Shown here: in pieces, positions 1 to 7,489 of the stretch
Layout of the letters: the number at the start of each line of letters is the position of its first letter
Position numbering within the stretch: position 1 is the stretch's first letter
Assembly (NCBI RefSeq): GCF_000421625.1
Contig: NZ_ATXJ01000011.1
Location: 1 to 55,977, forward strand
Direction of reading: 5' to 3'
Origin: Thermus islandicus DSM 21543
GTDB taxonomy: Bacteria; Deinococcota; Deinococci; Deinococcales; Thermaceae
Length of the DNA stretch: 55,977 bases
The notes under the pieces: generated by a model
The model's database searches: none
Told to the model about the DNA's origin: nothing
Seen by the model: only the letters and a program-made list of their open reading frames with translations
Position numbers and translations under genes: made by a program

Positions 1-1
1 C

Positions 2-376
2 AAGGCCCCGCCCCCGGCCCCCTACGTGAACGTGAGCGAGGCCCTGAAGGGGGCGCTCCCCAACTTCATCCCCGGCCTCGGCACCCTCTACGTGGACCCC
101 TCCAAGCTCCCCGAAGGGCCCTTCCTGGCCTACGACAAGGCGGGGAACCTGGTAAAGGTGGTCTTCATGGTCCCCCTCAAGAAGCTCAACGAGAGCCAGA
201 AGTACGTGGACATCGGCACCCAGACCCTGCGGGCCCTGGGGATCACCCGCGTGGACCACGTGAACCTCATCCCCTCGGGACCCCACCCCGGGGTGAACGA
301 GCCCCACTACCACATTGAGCTGGTCCTGGTCTCCGTGGACCAGGAGCGGAAGGTGCTGGAGGGCGAGCCCTACTAA
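2..376 (+). CDS. C-terminal part of an unidentified protein (possible DUF5602 type)
   Basis: An open frame enters from the left edge (first codons read KAPPPAPY) and stops with TAA at 374-376. The GTG at 26 is in frame but the frame is open to the edge, so I treat the gene as 5'-truncated by the window. The visible part has a motif PHPGVNEPHYHIEL near the end, with closely spaced histidines that could bind metal, preceded by a beta-rich stretch (FLAYDKAGNLVKVVFMVPL). The Ala/Pro-rich entry segment could be the linker after a signal peptide, but that is outside the window. It resembles small secreted proteins classed as DUF5602; this is from memory and no function follows. A strong terminator lies 12 bases after the stop. 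Confidence 0.6.
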   Translation, partial: KAPPPAPYVNVSEALKGALPNFIPGLGTLYVDPSKLPEGPFLAYDKAGNLVKVVFMVPLKKLNESQKYVDIGTQTLRALGITRVDHVNLIPSGPHPGVNEPHYHIELVLVSVDQERKVLEGEPY

Positions 377-388
377 GGGGCCTCGAGG

Positions 389-416
389 AAGGGGCGGGGC
401 CTGAGCCCCGCCCCTT
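389..416 (+). terminator. Strong GC hairpin after the first gene
   Basis: A perfect 12-bp stem (AAGGGGCGGGGC, loop CTGA, then its complement at 405-416) followed by TTTCCC. It lies 12 bases after the stop of the first gene and before ybaB, so it fits an intrinsic terminator, although the T-run is short as is usual in Thermus. Confidence 0.8.
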
Positions 417-473
417 TCCCACGGACCCTAGGCCCGCCCCAGGTCCTGCGGGTAGGATGGTAGGGGAGGGAGC

Positions 474-791
474 ATGAACCTGCAAAGGCTCTTGAAGGAA
501 GCGCAGAAGGCCCAGAAGAAGGCCGCCGAGGTCCAGGAGAGGCTGGAAGCCATGACCGTGGTGGGCGCCGCCCAGGGCCTGGTGGAGGTGGAGGCCAACG
601 GCCACGGGAGGATCCTCGCCCTAAGGCTCAAGCCCGAGGCCCTCCAAGCCTTCCAGGACGATCCCGAGGGCCTCGAGGACCTCCTCCTGGTGGCCATCCA
701 GGACGCCCAGAACAAGGCCCGCGAGCTTTCGGAAAAGGAGATGGCCCGGGAGCTCGGGGGCGTGGGGGACGTGCTGGGGAAGCTCCTTTAG
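474..791 (+). CDS. YbaB/EbfC family nucleoid-associated protein
   Basis: 105 residues, the normal length for this family of dimeric DNA-binding proteins, found next to recR in many bacteria. The N-terminal third is a charged helix (LLKEAQKAQKKAAEVQERLE) and the rest follows the family pattern with VEVEANGHGRILALRL. The start at 474 is supported by GGGAGG just upstream. recR begins three bases after the stop, so the two are surely co-transcribed, matching the conserved ybaB-recR pair. The usual dnaX neighbour is not immediately upstream here. The role is inferred from family: nucleoid binding, possibly linked to recombination repair. Confidence 0.93.
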   Translation: MNLQRLLKEAQKAQKKAAEVQERLEAMTVVGAAQGLVEVEANGHGRILALRLKPEALQAFQDDPEGLEDLLLVAIQDAQNKARELSEKEMARELGGVGDVLGKLL

Positions 792-794
792 CCC

Positions 795-1379
795 ATGAGG
801 TATCCCGAAAGCCTCCTCAGGCTCACCCGGGCCCTCTCCCGCCTGCCGGGGATCGGCCCCAAGACGGCCCAGAAGCTGGCCCTGCACCTGGCCTTCCAGA
901 AGGAGGAGGCGGAAGGGCTCCGCGAGGCCCTGGAAGGGCTTCGGAGCCTGGGGGTCTGCCCCGCCTGCGGCAACCTCTCGGAGGGGGGGCTCTGCCCCAT
1001 CTGCCAGGACGAAAGCCGGGATCCCTCGGTCCTCGCCGTGGTGGAGACCGTGGCCGACCTCTACGCCCTGGAGCGGAGCGGGGAGTTCTCCGGGCGCTAC
1101 CACGTCCTGGGGGGGGCCCTAAACCCCCTGGAGGGCGTGGGGCCCAAGGAGCTCAACCTGGAAGGCCTCTTCGCCAGGCTCCAGGGGGTGAGGGAGGTGG
1201 TCCTGGCCACCTCCATGACCGTGGAGGGAGAGGCCACGGCCCTCTTCCTCGCAGAGGAGCTGAAGCGGCGGGGGGTGAAGGCCACCCGCCTGGCCTACGG
1301 CCTGCCCGTGGGGGGTAGCCTGGAGTATGTGGACGAGGTGACCCTAGGCCGGGCCCTGGAAGGGCGGAAGCCCCTCTAG
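795..1379 (+). CDS. recR: Recombination mediator RecR
   Basis: 194 residues, typical length. The order is canonical: an N-terminal helix-hairpin-helix (LPGIGPKTAQKLALH, about 17-31), a four-cysteine zinc finger (C55, C58, C67, C70), then a Toprim domain opening with VLAVVETVADL and a C-terminal segment with LPVGGSLEYVDEVTL. RecR acts with RecO, and with RecF in many bacteria, to load RecA onto gapped single-stranded DNA. The ATG at 795 lies three bases after the ybaB stop. No key residue is missing. Confidence 0.97.
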   Translation: MRYPESLLRLTRALSRLPGIGPKTAQKLALHLAFQKEEAEGLREALEGLRSLGVCPACGNLSEGGLCPICQDESRDPSVLAVVETVADLYALERSGEFSGRYHVLGGALNPLEGVGPKELNLEGLFARLQGVREVVLATSMTVEGEATALFLAEELKRRGVKATRLAYGLPVGGSLEYVDEVTLGRALEGRKPL

Positions 1380-1511
1380 CATGCCGCCCGCCGAGGACCT
1401 TCCCCAGGCCACGGAGCTCCTCGTGGGAGGAAGCCCTGTGGTAGGCTATGCCCGGATGCGGGGAGCGCCCTCTAAGCCCAGGCCCCGGGAGGACCTCCTC
1501 CTGGAGCCCGG

Positions 1512-1600
1512 GGCTAAGTGGCCCCACCTTGGTTTCGCAACATGGGATGCCCCAACTAGGGCGGTAAGGAGGCCCTTTTGGGGCCCCGGGGTACTTAGCC
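1512..1600. other. Structured intergenic interval between recR and the roadblock operon
   Basis: The 279 bases between recR and the next gene (1380-1658) are not convincingly coding past about 1500. Within them an 8-bp perfect inverted repeat, GGCTAAGT (1512-1519) and ACTTAGCC (1593-1600), encloses a second arm pair GGCCCC (1520-1525) with GGGGCC (1580-1585) and a small internal hairpin GCCC/GGGC (1549-1562). This could be a folded RNA, a terminator complex for recR or the trace of a small mobile element. I recognise no known RNA family; SRP RNA signature bases are absent. Confidence 0.35.
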
Positions 1601-1658
1601 TGGGCCAGGCCCGGCTCCAGGCGGGAAGGTTGGGCGCAGCCCGGGGGGAGGTGACGGG

Positions 1659-1988
1659 ATGGCTTACCTAGAGACCCTTGCCCCCTTAGGGGTGAAGCGG
1701 GCCGTACTGACGGGGCTGGACGGCCTGGTCATTGAGGCCTTGGGCCGGGGAACCCCCCCTGCCGAGGTCCTGGCGGCGGAGCTCGCCTCCTTGGCCCGGC
1801 ACCTCGCCCCCCTGGCCCAGGCCCTCTCGGGGGAGGTGCGCCGCTTCTCCCTGGCCACGGAGACCCACGAGGTCCTGGCCCTGAAGGTGGGGGAGTACCT
1901 CCTGGGGGCGGTGGTGGAGCGGGGCATGGACCGTAGGGCCATCGGTCAGGAGCTCTCCCGCATCGCCCTCAGGCTGCAAAACCTCTAG
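1659..1988 (+). CDS. Roadblock/LC7-domain protein (first of a pair)
   Basis: 109 residues covering a single roadblock/LC7 fold: a helix with ETLAPLGVKRAVLTGLDGLVIE, a middle helix, then two strands (RRFSLATETHEVLALKV, YLLGAVVERG) and a C-terminal helix. Such proteins, including MglB, act as regulators or scaffolds for small Ras-like GTPases, but no GTPase of that type lies nearby. The start is well fixed by a GGAGGTGA ribosome site, nearly a full anti-Shine-Dalgarno match, five bases ahead of ATG. The next gene follows after eight bases containing AGGAGG, so the two are co-transcribed. The partner is unknown. Confidence 0.8.
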   Translation: MAYLETLAPLGVKRAVLTGLDGLVIEALGRGTPPAEVLAAELASLARHLAPLAQALSGEVRRFSLATETHEVLALKVGEYLLGAVVERGMDRRAIGQELSRIALRLQNL

Positions 1989-1996
1989 GAGGAACC

Positions 1997-2344
1997 ATGC
2001 GAGAAGCCCTGGAGGCGCTGAAGGCCACCCAAGGGGTACGGGTAGCCGCCCTTCTCAGCGAGGACGGCTTCGTGGTGGAAGAGGTGCGGGAGGAGGACAC
2101 CCCGGAGCCCGGCCTCCTCTCGGCCCGGGCGGCCACGGTCCTGGGCACGGCCAAGGCCCTGGGCCAGACCCTGGGCCAGGAAGGGCTGGAGGAGGTCATG
2201 GTAGAGTACCCCGAGGGGGCGCTCCTCCTCGTGCCCCTGCCGGGCCATCACCTCCTCCTCCTCCTGGACGGGGTGCGGAGCCTGGGACGGGTCCGGCTCG
2301 CCCTAAAGCGGTGGTTGCCCCAGATCGCGGAGGCCTTAACATGA
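1997..2344 (+). CDS. Roadblock/LC7-like protein (second of a pair)
   Basis: 115 residues. The opening (LEALKATQGVRVAALLSEDGFVVEE) and the later strands (EVMVEYPEGALLLVPLPGHH, LLLLLDG) follow the roadblock/LC7 pattern, so this looks like a divergent relative of the gene just upstream. A heterodimer of the two is a reasonable inference. The start is marked by AGGAGGAACC upstream of ATG. The stop TGA overlaps the next start as ATGA, so translation is coupled to the DUF3467 gene. Confidence 0.75.
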   Translation: MREALEALKATQGVRVAALLSEDGFVVEEVREEDTPEPGLLSARAATVLGTAKALGQTLGQEGLEEVMVEYPEGALLLVPLPGHHLLLLLDGVRSLGRVRLALKRWLPQIAEALT

Positions 2345-2607
2345 ACGAACTCAAGTTGGACATCCAGATTGACCGGGATACCGCCCTAGGCCGCTACACC
2401 AACCTCGCCCTCATCGCCCACACCAAGAACGAGTTCATCCTGGACTTCGCCCTCCTGCAACCCCAGGGCGGGGCCATCGTGGTGAGCCGCATCGTCACCA
2501 GCCCCCAGCACGCCAAGGCCCTCCTCCGGAGCCTGGCCGAGAACGTGGCCCGCTACGAGGAGGCCTTCGGCCCCATTCCCGAGCCCGTGGCGGAAAACCA
2601 GGCCTGA
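2341..2607 (+). CDS. DUF3467 domain protein
   Basis: 88 residues beginning MNELKLDIQIDRDTALGRY. The pattern YTNLALIAHTKNEFILDFAL followed by VVSRIVTSPQHAKALLRSLAENV and YEEAFGPI matches DUF3467, a short widespread family of unknown function. I use ATG 2341, which overlaps the previous stop as ATGA, rather than the in-frame GTG 30 bases upstream. It is the last gene of a three-gene operon with two roadblock proteins, and converges with the S9 peptidase gene two bases away. DUF3467 proteins resemble small subunits more than enzymes, so a shared complex is plausible but unproven. Confidence 0.85.
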   Translation: MNELKLDIQIDRDTALGRYTNLALIAHTKNEFILDFALLQPQGGAIVVSRIVTSPQHAKALLRSLAENVARYEEAFGPIPEPVAENQA

Positions 2608-2609
2608 TT

Positions 2610-4415
2610 CTATAGGTTTTCCCGCCACCAGTCCAGGTAGGCCCTAAGCCGGGCCACCCTGCGGTCGGGCCTTCCCGAGCGGGAGAGCTCGTGCCCCTCC
2701 TCCGGCACCCGGAAGAAGCGGGTCCGGACCCCGAGGTGGAGGAGGGCTGTGTACCAGGTCTCCCCCTGGTCCACGGGGCAGCGGTGGTCGGCCTCCGCGT
2801 GGACCACCAGGGTGGGGGTGCGCACCCGGTGGACGAGGCTTAGGGGGCTTTTCTCCCAGAGGACCTCGGGCCTTTCCCAGGGCTTCGCCCCGAGCTCCAG
2901 GTAGGTGAACCGGGGGCCGATGTCGCTTGCCCCGAAGAAGCTCAGCCAGTTAGAGATGCTCCGGTCGGTGACGGCGGCCCGGAAGCGCTCCGGGTGGCGG
3001 GCGGTGAGCCAGTTCGTCATGAACCCCCCGTAGCTTCCCCCCGCCACCCCCACCCGGCCTGGGTCCAGGGGGAAGCGGGCGAGGACGTGGTCCAAAAAGC
3101 CCAGGAGGTCCCTTTCGTCCCTTTCCCCCCACTCCCCTTCCAGAAGGGCGAAGTCCTGGCCAAAACCCGTGGAACCCCGCGGATTGGCGAAGGCCACGGC
3201 ATAGCCCCTGGCCCGGTAGAGCTGGAACTCCAGCACGGGGGCCTCGCCGAAGGCGGTATGGGGCCCCCCGTGGATGTAGAGGATCACCGGGTGGGGGCCC
3301 TCCCCCTCGGGCAGAAGGACCCACCCCGGGACCTTGTGCCCCTCGGGGCTTGTCCACTCGGTGTAGAGGGGCTCGGCCAGGTCCAAGACCCCGGCGTTGG
3401 GGTCAAAGGTGCCCAAGGGCCCCTCGAGGCGGGCGGGGTGGGTAAAGCCCTCCTTGAGGAGGAAAAGCCCCCCCTCCGTGAGGGCGAAGGCGAGGACGCT
3501 TCCCCCCTCGGTGAGGGCCTCCGCCTTCCCGTCCAGGCCCACCCGGTAGAGCCTCGCCGTGCCGGCCTCCGTGCGCACCAGGTAGACCCCCCCTTCCCCC
3601 CACTTGGGCCCCTGGAGGTGCCGGCCGAAGCGAAGGTCCGAGTTTAAGGAGTTCCCCAGGCTCCCCTCAAAGAGCACCCGCGCCCTCCCCTCCTGGAGGT
3701 GGTAGAGCCTAGCCTCCGTCCCCCCGCCCCGCTCAAAGGCGTGCCCCAGGAAGAAGAGGCCCTCGGGGCTCCACTCCAGGCCGAAGATGGGCCCAACGCC
3801 CCCGTAGACCTTTTCCAGCCGCCCCTCCCGTAGGAGAAAGAGGGTGTCCCGGCCCTCGGCCTGGGCCCGGACGTCCTCGGGCATGACCAGGTAGAGGCCT
3901 TCCGGGGTGTAGGCCATCTCCTTGGGGGCGGGGTAACGGTCCAGGAGGAGGCGGGGCTTGCCGTCCTCCAGGGCGTAGAGGGCCACGTTCCCCTCGGGGA
4001 GGAGGCCTCGCCCGTCCATCTTGAAGGGCCAGCCCTCAAACACGCGGGGCGCCCCGGGTTTTTGGGGTTCTTTCAGGGCCAGAAAGGCCACCTCCCCTCC
4101 GGGGCCCAGGGCGTAGTCCAGGACCCCGGCCGTCTCCGTGAGCCTCTCCGCCTCGCCCCCCCGGAGGTCCAGACGGAAAAGCTCGTCCCCCTCCCCCACC
4201 CGGCGCAGGAAGTAGAGGAAGGGGGCGCGAAAGGAAGGCCTTTTCGCCTCCTCCTGGGTAAGGAGGCGCAACCCCCCGTCAAAGAGGGCAAGGCGGGAGC
4301 GGTAGCGGGGAGGGTCCCCTTCCAGGATGTCGGTGAGGACGAAGAGGGGCAGGCCCCCGGGGCCCGGGGTCAGGTCCGAGAGGAAGCGCAACCTAAAGAG
4401 GACTTCTGGCTCCAT
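2610..4415 (-). CDS. S9 family peptidase (prolyl oligopeptidase / acylaminoacyl peptidase type)
   Basis: 601 residues: an N-terminal beta-propeller (about 1-330) followed by an alpha/beta hydrolase domain. The catalytic triad is visible: Ser461 in GGSYGGFMTNW, Asp543 in HAEADHRCP and His575 in EEGHELSR. The family cleaves short peptides or acylated amino acids, usually in the cytoplasm. I start at the ATG at 4415 instead of the one eight codons upstream because TATTAT lies exactly six bases before it, a leaderless start; the longer form would place its own start inside that promoter. There is no signal peptide. Confidence 0.92.
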   Translation of the reverse strand: MEPEVLFRLRFLSDLTPGPGGLPLFVLTDILEGDPPRYRSRLALFDGGLRLLTQEEAKRPSFRAPFLYFLRRVGEGDELFRLDLRGGEAERLTETAGVLDYALGPGGEVAFLALKEPQKPGAPRVFEGWPFKMDGRGLLPEGNVALYALEDGKPRLLLDRYPAPKEMAYTPEGLYLVMPEDVRAQAEGRDTLFLLREGRLEKVYGGVGPIFGLEWSPEGLFFLGHAFERGGGTEARLYHLQEGRARVLFEGSLGNSLNSDLRFGRHLQGPKWGEGGVYLVRTEAGTARLYRVGLDGKAEALTEGGSVLAFALTEGGLFLLKEGFTHPARLEGPLGTFDPNAGVLDLAEPLYTEWTSPEGHKVPGWVLLPEGEGPHPVILYIHGGPHTAFGEAPVLEFQLYRARGYAVAFANPRGSTGFGQDFALLEGEWGERDERDLLGFLDHVLARFPLDPGRVGVAGGSYGGFMTNWLTARHPERFRAAVTDRSISNWLSFFGASDIGPRFTYLELGAKPWERPEVLWEKSPLSLVHRVRTPTLVVHAEADHRCPVDQGETWYTALLHLGVRTRFFRVPEEGHELSRSGRPDRRVARLRAYLDWWRENL

Positions 4416-4421
4416 ACCGCC

Positions 4422-4427
4422 ATAATA
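4422..4427 (-). promoter_or_regulatory. Leaderless -10 element of the S9 peptidase gene
   Basis: TATTAT on the minus strand, six bases before ATG 4415. No convincing -35 element is seen. Confidence 0.6.
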
Positions 4428-4494
4428 CTGACCGGTCATTTCCCTTGCTTTTGGTTCCTGCGCTCCCAGCCAACACCTCGCAGGGGATTTCCGG

Positions 4495-4500
4495 TAAGCT
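4495..4500 (+). promoter_or_regulatory. Leaderless -10 element of the Nif3-like gene
   Basis: TAAGCT followed by six bases (AGGCCC) and GTG 4507. There is no Shine-Dalgarno sequence in between. Confidence 0.5.
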
Positions 4501-4506
4501 AGGCCC

Positions 4507-5235
4507 GTGGAGCGGGAGGAGCTGGTGCGCTACCTGGACGGGTACCTACGCCTAGGGGACTTTCCCCACGACCCCTCGCTGAACGGCCTCCAGGTGGAGG
4601 GGAAGGGACGGGTGCACCGGGTGGGGGCGGCGGTGGACGCAGGGGAGGCCATCTTCCGGAAGGCCCTCGAGGCGGGGGTGGACTTCCTCCTCGTCCACCA
4701 CGGCCTCTTCTGGGGGAAGCCCTTCCCCCTCGTGGGCCACCACAAGCGCCGCCTGGAGCTCCTCTTCCGGGGAGGGGTGAGCCTCTACGCCGCCCACCTG
4801 CCCCTGGACGCCCACCCGGAGGTGGGGAACAACTTCGTCCTGGCCCGGGGGCTTGGGCTATTGGACCTCGAGCCCTGGGACGTGGGGGCGAAGGGACGGT
4901 TCCCCGGGCCTACCCCCCTCCTCGAGGTGGCGGACCGGCTGGGCGAGCTCACCGGGGTGGAGCCCTTGGTGCACCAGGGCGGGGCCGAGGCCGTGGAGAC
5001 GGCCATCGTGGTCTCGGGCTCGGGAACGAGCCTCCTCCCCAAGGTGGACGCCGACCTCTTCATCACCGGGGAGCCCAAGCACAGCGTCTTCCACGAAACC
5101 CTGGAACGGGGACTGAACGTCCTCTACGCCGGGCACTACGCCACGGAGACCTTCGGGGTGAAGGCCTTGGCCGCGCACTTAGAGGAGCGCTTCGGCCTCC
5201 CCTGGGTCTTCCTGGACCACCCCACGGGGCTTTAG
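4507..5235 (+). CDS. Nif3-like dinuclear metal centre protein
   Basis: 242 residues, full length for the short Nif3/YbgI/DUF34 form. Family metal ligands are visible: His64-His65 in LVHHGLFW, the AHLPLDAHPEVGNN block around 96-109, and the C-terminal block VLYAGHYATETFG. These hexameric or toroidal proteins hold two metal ions; GTP cyclohydrolase-like activity has been proposed but the cellular role is unsettled. The GTG start lies six bases after a TAAGCT box. The stop abuts the ATG of tmk (5236), so the two genes form an operon with no gap. Confidence 0.92.
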   Translation: MEREELVRYLDGYLRLGDFPHDPSLNGLQVEGKGRVHRVGAAVDAGEAIFRKALEAGVDFLLVHHGLFWGKPFPLVGHHKRRLELLFRGGVSLYAAHLPLDAHPEVGNNFVLARGLGLLDLEPWDVGAKGRFPGPTPLLEVADRLGELTGVEPLVHQGGAEAVETAIVVSGSGTSLLPKVDADLFITGEPKHSVFHETLERGLNVLYAGHYATETFGVKALAAHLEERFGLPWVFLDHPTGL

Positions 5236-5833
<598 letters not shown>

Positions 5834-5839
5834 GGGCCC

Positions 5840-6319
5840 ATGCGCCTTTGGCTTTGGGGGGTCCTGGGCCTCCTTCCCTTGGCCCTGGCCCTCACCTTTC
5901 CCAAAAGCACCCTCTACGTGGAGGGTAACGGCCGGCGCTACCCCCTCAAGGTGGAGGTGGCCGACACCCCCGAGCGCCAGGCCCAGGGCCTCATGTTCCG
6001 GAAAGGCCTCGCCGAGGACGAGGGCATGGTCTTCCTCTTCCCGGAGCCTTCGGCCGGCGGCTTCTGGATGAAGAACACCCTCATCCCCCTCTCCATCGCC
6101 TTCTTCAACCGGGAGGGGGTGATCCTCCGCATCCTGGACATGGAGCCCTGCCGGGCCGATCCCTGCCCCGTCTACTACCCCGGCGTGGTCTACCAGGGGG
6201 CCCTCGAGGTCAACCAGGGCTGGTTCCGCCGCCGGAGCCTTAAGGAGGGGGCCCGGGTGGGGGGCGAGGCCCTGAGGCTTTGGCCGAAGCCGTGGAACGG
6301 AACCCCCTCTTCCCCCTGA
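5840..6319 (+). CDS. Exported DUF192 protein
   Basis: 159 residues. A signal peptide (MRLWLWGVLGLLPLALALTF) is followed by a DUF192 domain with the family signature RQAQGLMFRKGLAEDEGMVF and FWMKNTLIPLSIAF. DUF192 proteins are small beta-rich envelope proteins of uncertain function. Two cysteines in EPCRADPCPVYYP could form a disulfide. The in-frame ORF extends upstream through tmk on another frame, but ATG 5840 with a CATAAT box six bases upstream and the signal peptide fixes the start. The C-terminal tail overlaps the start of a second DUF192-like gene. Confidence 0.88.
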   Translation: MRLWLWGVLGLLPLALALTFPKSTLYVEGNGRRYPLKVEVADTPERQAQGLMFRKGLAEDEGMVFLFPEPSAGGFWMKNTLIPLSIAFFNREGVILRILDMEPCRADPCPVYYPGVVYQGALEVNQGWFRRRSLKEGARVGGEALRLWPKPWNGTPSSP

Positions 6320-6771
6320 CCGCCTTTGGCCTCCTCATCCTGCTCGCCGTCTTCGGCTTCCTGGGCTACCTCCTGGCCGAACGGCGCCTGCCGAGCCCAC
6401 CCCCCTTCACGGGCCTCCTGGTGGAAACCCGGGAAGGCCCCCGCCTCCTCAAGGGCCGCCTGGCCCGTACCCCCGAGGCCTGGGCCCGGGGCCTGGGGGT
6501 GAGGCAGGAGCCCCTGGAGGCCCTCCTTTACCTCTTTCCCGAGGCCACGGACGCCCCCTTCAGCGCCCGGGGGTACCGCTTCCCCGTGGCGGTGGCCTTT
6601 CTGGACGGGGAGGGCCGGGTGCTCAAGGTGGCCCACCTCAGGCCGGGGGAGGCCGTGGCCCCCGGCACCGCCTACCGGGGGGTGCTGGAGGTGCGGGAAG
6701 GCCTCCTCCCCCTCCGGCCCGGGGACCGGGTGCTCCTCAGCGAGCCGGCTGCCCCTGGGCAAGGCCCCTGA
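6292..6771 (+). CDS. Second DUF192-like protein, membrane anchored
   Basis: 159 residues from GTG 6292 (a TTG 12 bases upstream is the alternative). One membrane helix (about 8-28, FPLTAFGLLILLAVFGFLGYLL) is followed by a DUF192-like domain: RLARTPEAWARGLGVRQEPLEALLY, then RFPVAVAFLDGEGRVLKVAHLRPGEAV. The characteristic FWMKNT of the family is replaced by APFSARGYRFP, so this paralogue has diverged. It overlaps the preceding gene by 28 bases in another frame, implying co-transcription. Being next to an exported relative suggests the two act together at the membrane. Function unknown. Confidence 0.75.
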   Translation: MERNPLFPLTAFGLLILLAVFGFLGYLLAERRLPSPPPFTGLLVETREGPRLLKGRLARTPEAWARGLGVRQEPLEALLYLFPEATDAPFSARGYRFPVAVAFLDGEGRVLKVAHLRPGEAVAPGTAYRGVLEVREGLLPLRPGDRVLLSEPAAPGQGP

Positions 6772-7186
6772 GGTCCAAGGGTGCTGAGGAGGTCGGCGGC
6801 GTTGTACTTCCCGCACCTTGGACACGATGAGGGCCCGGCCCCACCTCCCGGGGCAGCCTGGGGGCCTCGTCCGGGAGGATGCGGTACTGCGCCGATCTCC
6901 AGCCCCTCCTTGGAGCGGGCGCGGATGGAGGTGCCCGCCCGGCGCTTCCCCTCCTGGGGGGCCGAGAGGGCGGCCTCCTTGACCCGGGCATCGTAGGGGA
7001 CCGCCTGCTGCAGGCTAGGCGGCACGAGGTGGACGCCCTCGCGCAAGGGGCGCTCCTGCCCCGTGGAAGACCACCCCCACGTGGCACCACCACGAAGCCG
7101 TTGGCCAAAGGGAGGAAAGCGGCCCCCAGGCGCCGCCTTGGGGGGCGGCGAGAGGTGAGCCCCGCCAGGTTCAGCGGGGCCCGCGC
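6772..7186 (-). pseudogene. Interval with frameshifted minus-strand coding traces
   Basis: No intact gene fits these 415 bases. Reading the minus strand, three short stretches in different frames look protein-like and are contiguous: about 7046-6890 (REGVHLVPPSLQQAVPYDAR and onward), 6890-6835 (QYRILPDEAPRLPREVG) and 6840-6790 (RALIVSKVREVQRR). This is what a decayed gene with two frameshifts would look like, but I cannot name the parent family and GC-rich DNA produces long open frames by chance. The plus-strand frames read as antisense shadows. Confidence 0.3.
7159..7180 (-). terminator. Hairpin downstream of the fmdB-like gene
   Basis: A 7-bp perfect stem GCCCCGC / GCGGGGC with an 8-base loop, lying seven bases past the stop of the fmdB-like gene on the minus strand. 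It lacks a T-run, so it is a tentative terminator. Confidence 0.4.
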
Positions 7187-7414
7187 CTACTCCTTGGCGT
7201 CGGCCTCCCCGCCCTCGGACTTGGTCCCGGAGTCCTTCTTGGCGTAGTCCTTCACGTGCCAGCCCGAGCCCTTGAAGATGATGGCCGGGGGGGTGATGAC
7301 CCGCTTCAAGGGCTCCCCCGTCTCGGGGTGGGCCTCGAGGGGATCCTCGTGGAAGCCTTGCTCAAACTCGTAGTAGTTTCCGGTGTGCAGCCCCTTGTAC
7401 ACGTACACCGGCAT
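7187..7414 (-). CDS. FmdB-like small protein lacking the zinc-ribbon cysteines
   Basis: 75 residues starting MPVYVYKGLHTGNYYEFEQG, which follows the FmdB zinc-ribbon family opening (MPxYxY...FE), and retaining the later LKRVITPPAIIFKGSGW segment typical of the family. The four cysteines that normally bind zinc are absent; the protein contains no cysteine at all. The acidic/lysine-rich tail (KKDSGTKSEGGEADAKE) is disordered-looking, as usual. ATG 7414 is preceded by GGGAGG. The gene is transcribed away from the folate cyclo-ligase gene, with a palindrome between them. Role unknown; FmdB proteins are often called regulators without strong proof. Confidence 0.85.
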   Translation of the reverse strand: MPVYVYKGLHTGNYYEFEQGFHEDPLEAHPETGEPLKRVITPPAIIFKGSGWHVKDYAKKDSGTKSEGGEADAKE

Positions 7415-7437
7415 AGCCTTCCCTCCCGGGAAGCAGT

Positions 7438-7464
7438 TTGACACTTTAGTACCTTGAGTGTCAA
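7438..7464. promoter_or_regulatory. Palindrome between divergent genes, candidate operator
   Basis: TTGACACT (7438-7445) and AGTGTCAA (7457-7464) form a perfect 8-bp inverted repeat with 11 bases between. Each arm contains TTGACA, the sigma-A -35 consensus, reading toward one of the two divergent genes. Either paired -35 boxes or a dimeric repressor site fits; the symmetry favours a protein-binding site. Confidence 0.55.
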
Positions 7465-7477
7465 GACCGGGGGATGG

Positions 7478-7483
7478 TAGCCT
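7478..7483 (+). promoter_or_regulatory. Possible leaderless -10 element of the folate cyclo-ligase gene
   Basis: TAGCCT, six bases (CCTCTC) before GTG 7490. It is a weak match to TATAAT but has the spacing seen elsewhere in the window. Confidence 0.4.
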
Positions 7484-7489
7484 CCTCTC

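Noticed and set aside
1500-1610. SRP RNA near ybaB-recR, as in some Firmicutes
   Set aside because: The conserved loop bases (GGAAGGAAGCAG-type) are not present in the structured interval.
1381-1671. Open frame of 96 codons between recR and the roadblock gene
   Set aside because: It overlaps the well-supported start of the next gene, crosses the inverted-repeat structure, and its third-position composition is coding-like only in the first part; no recognisable motif.
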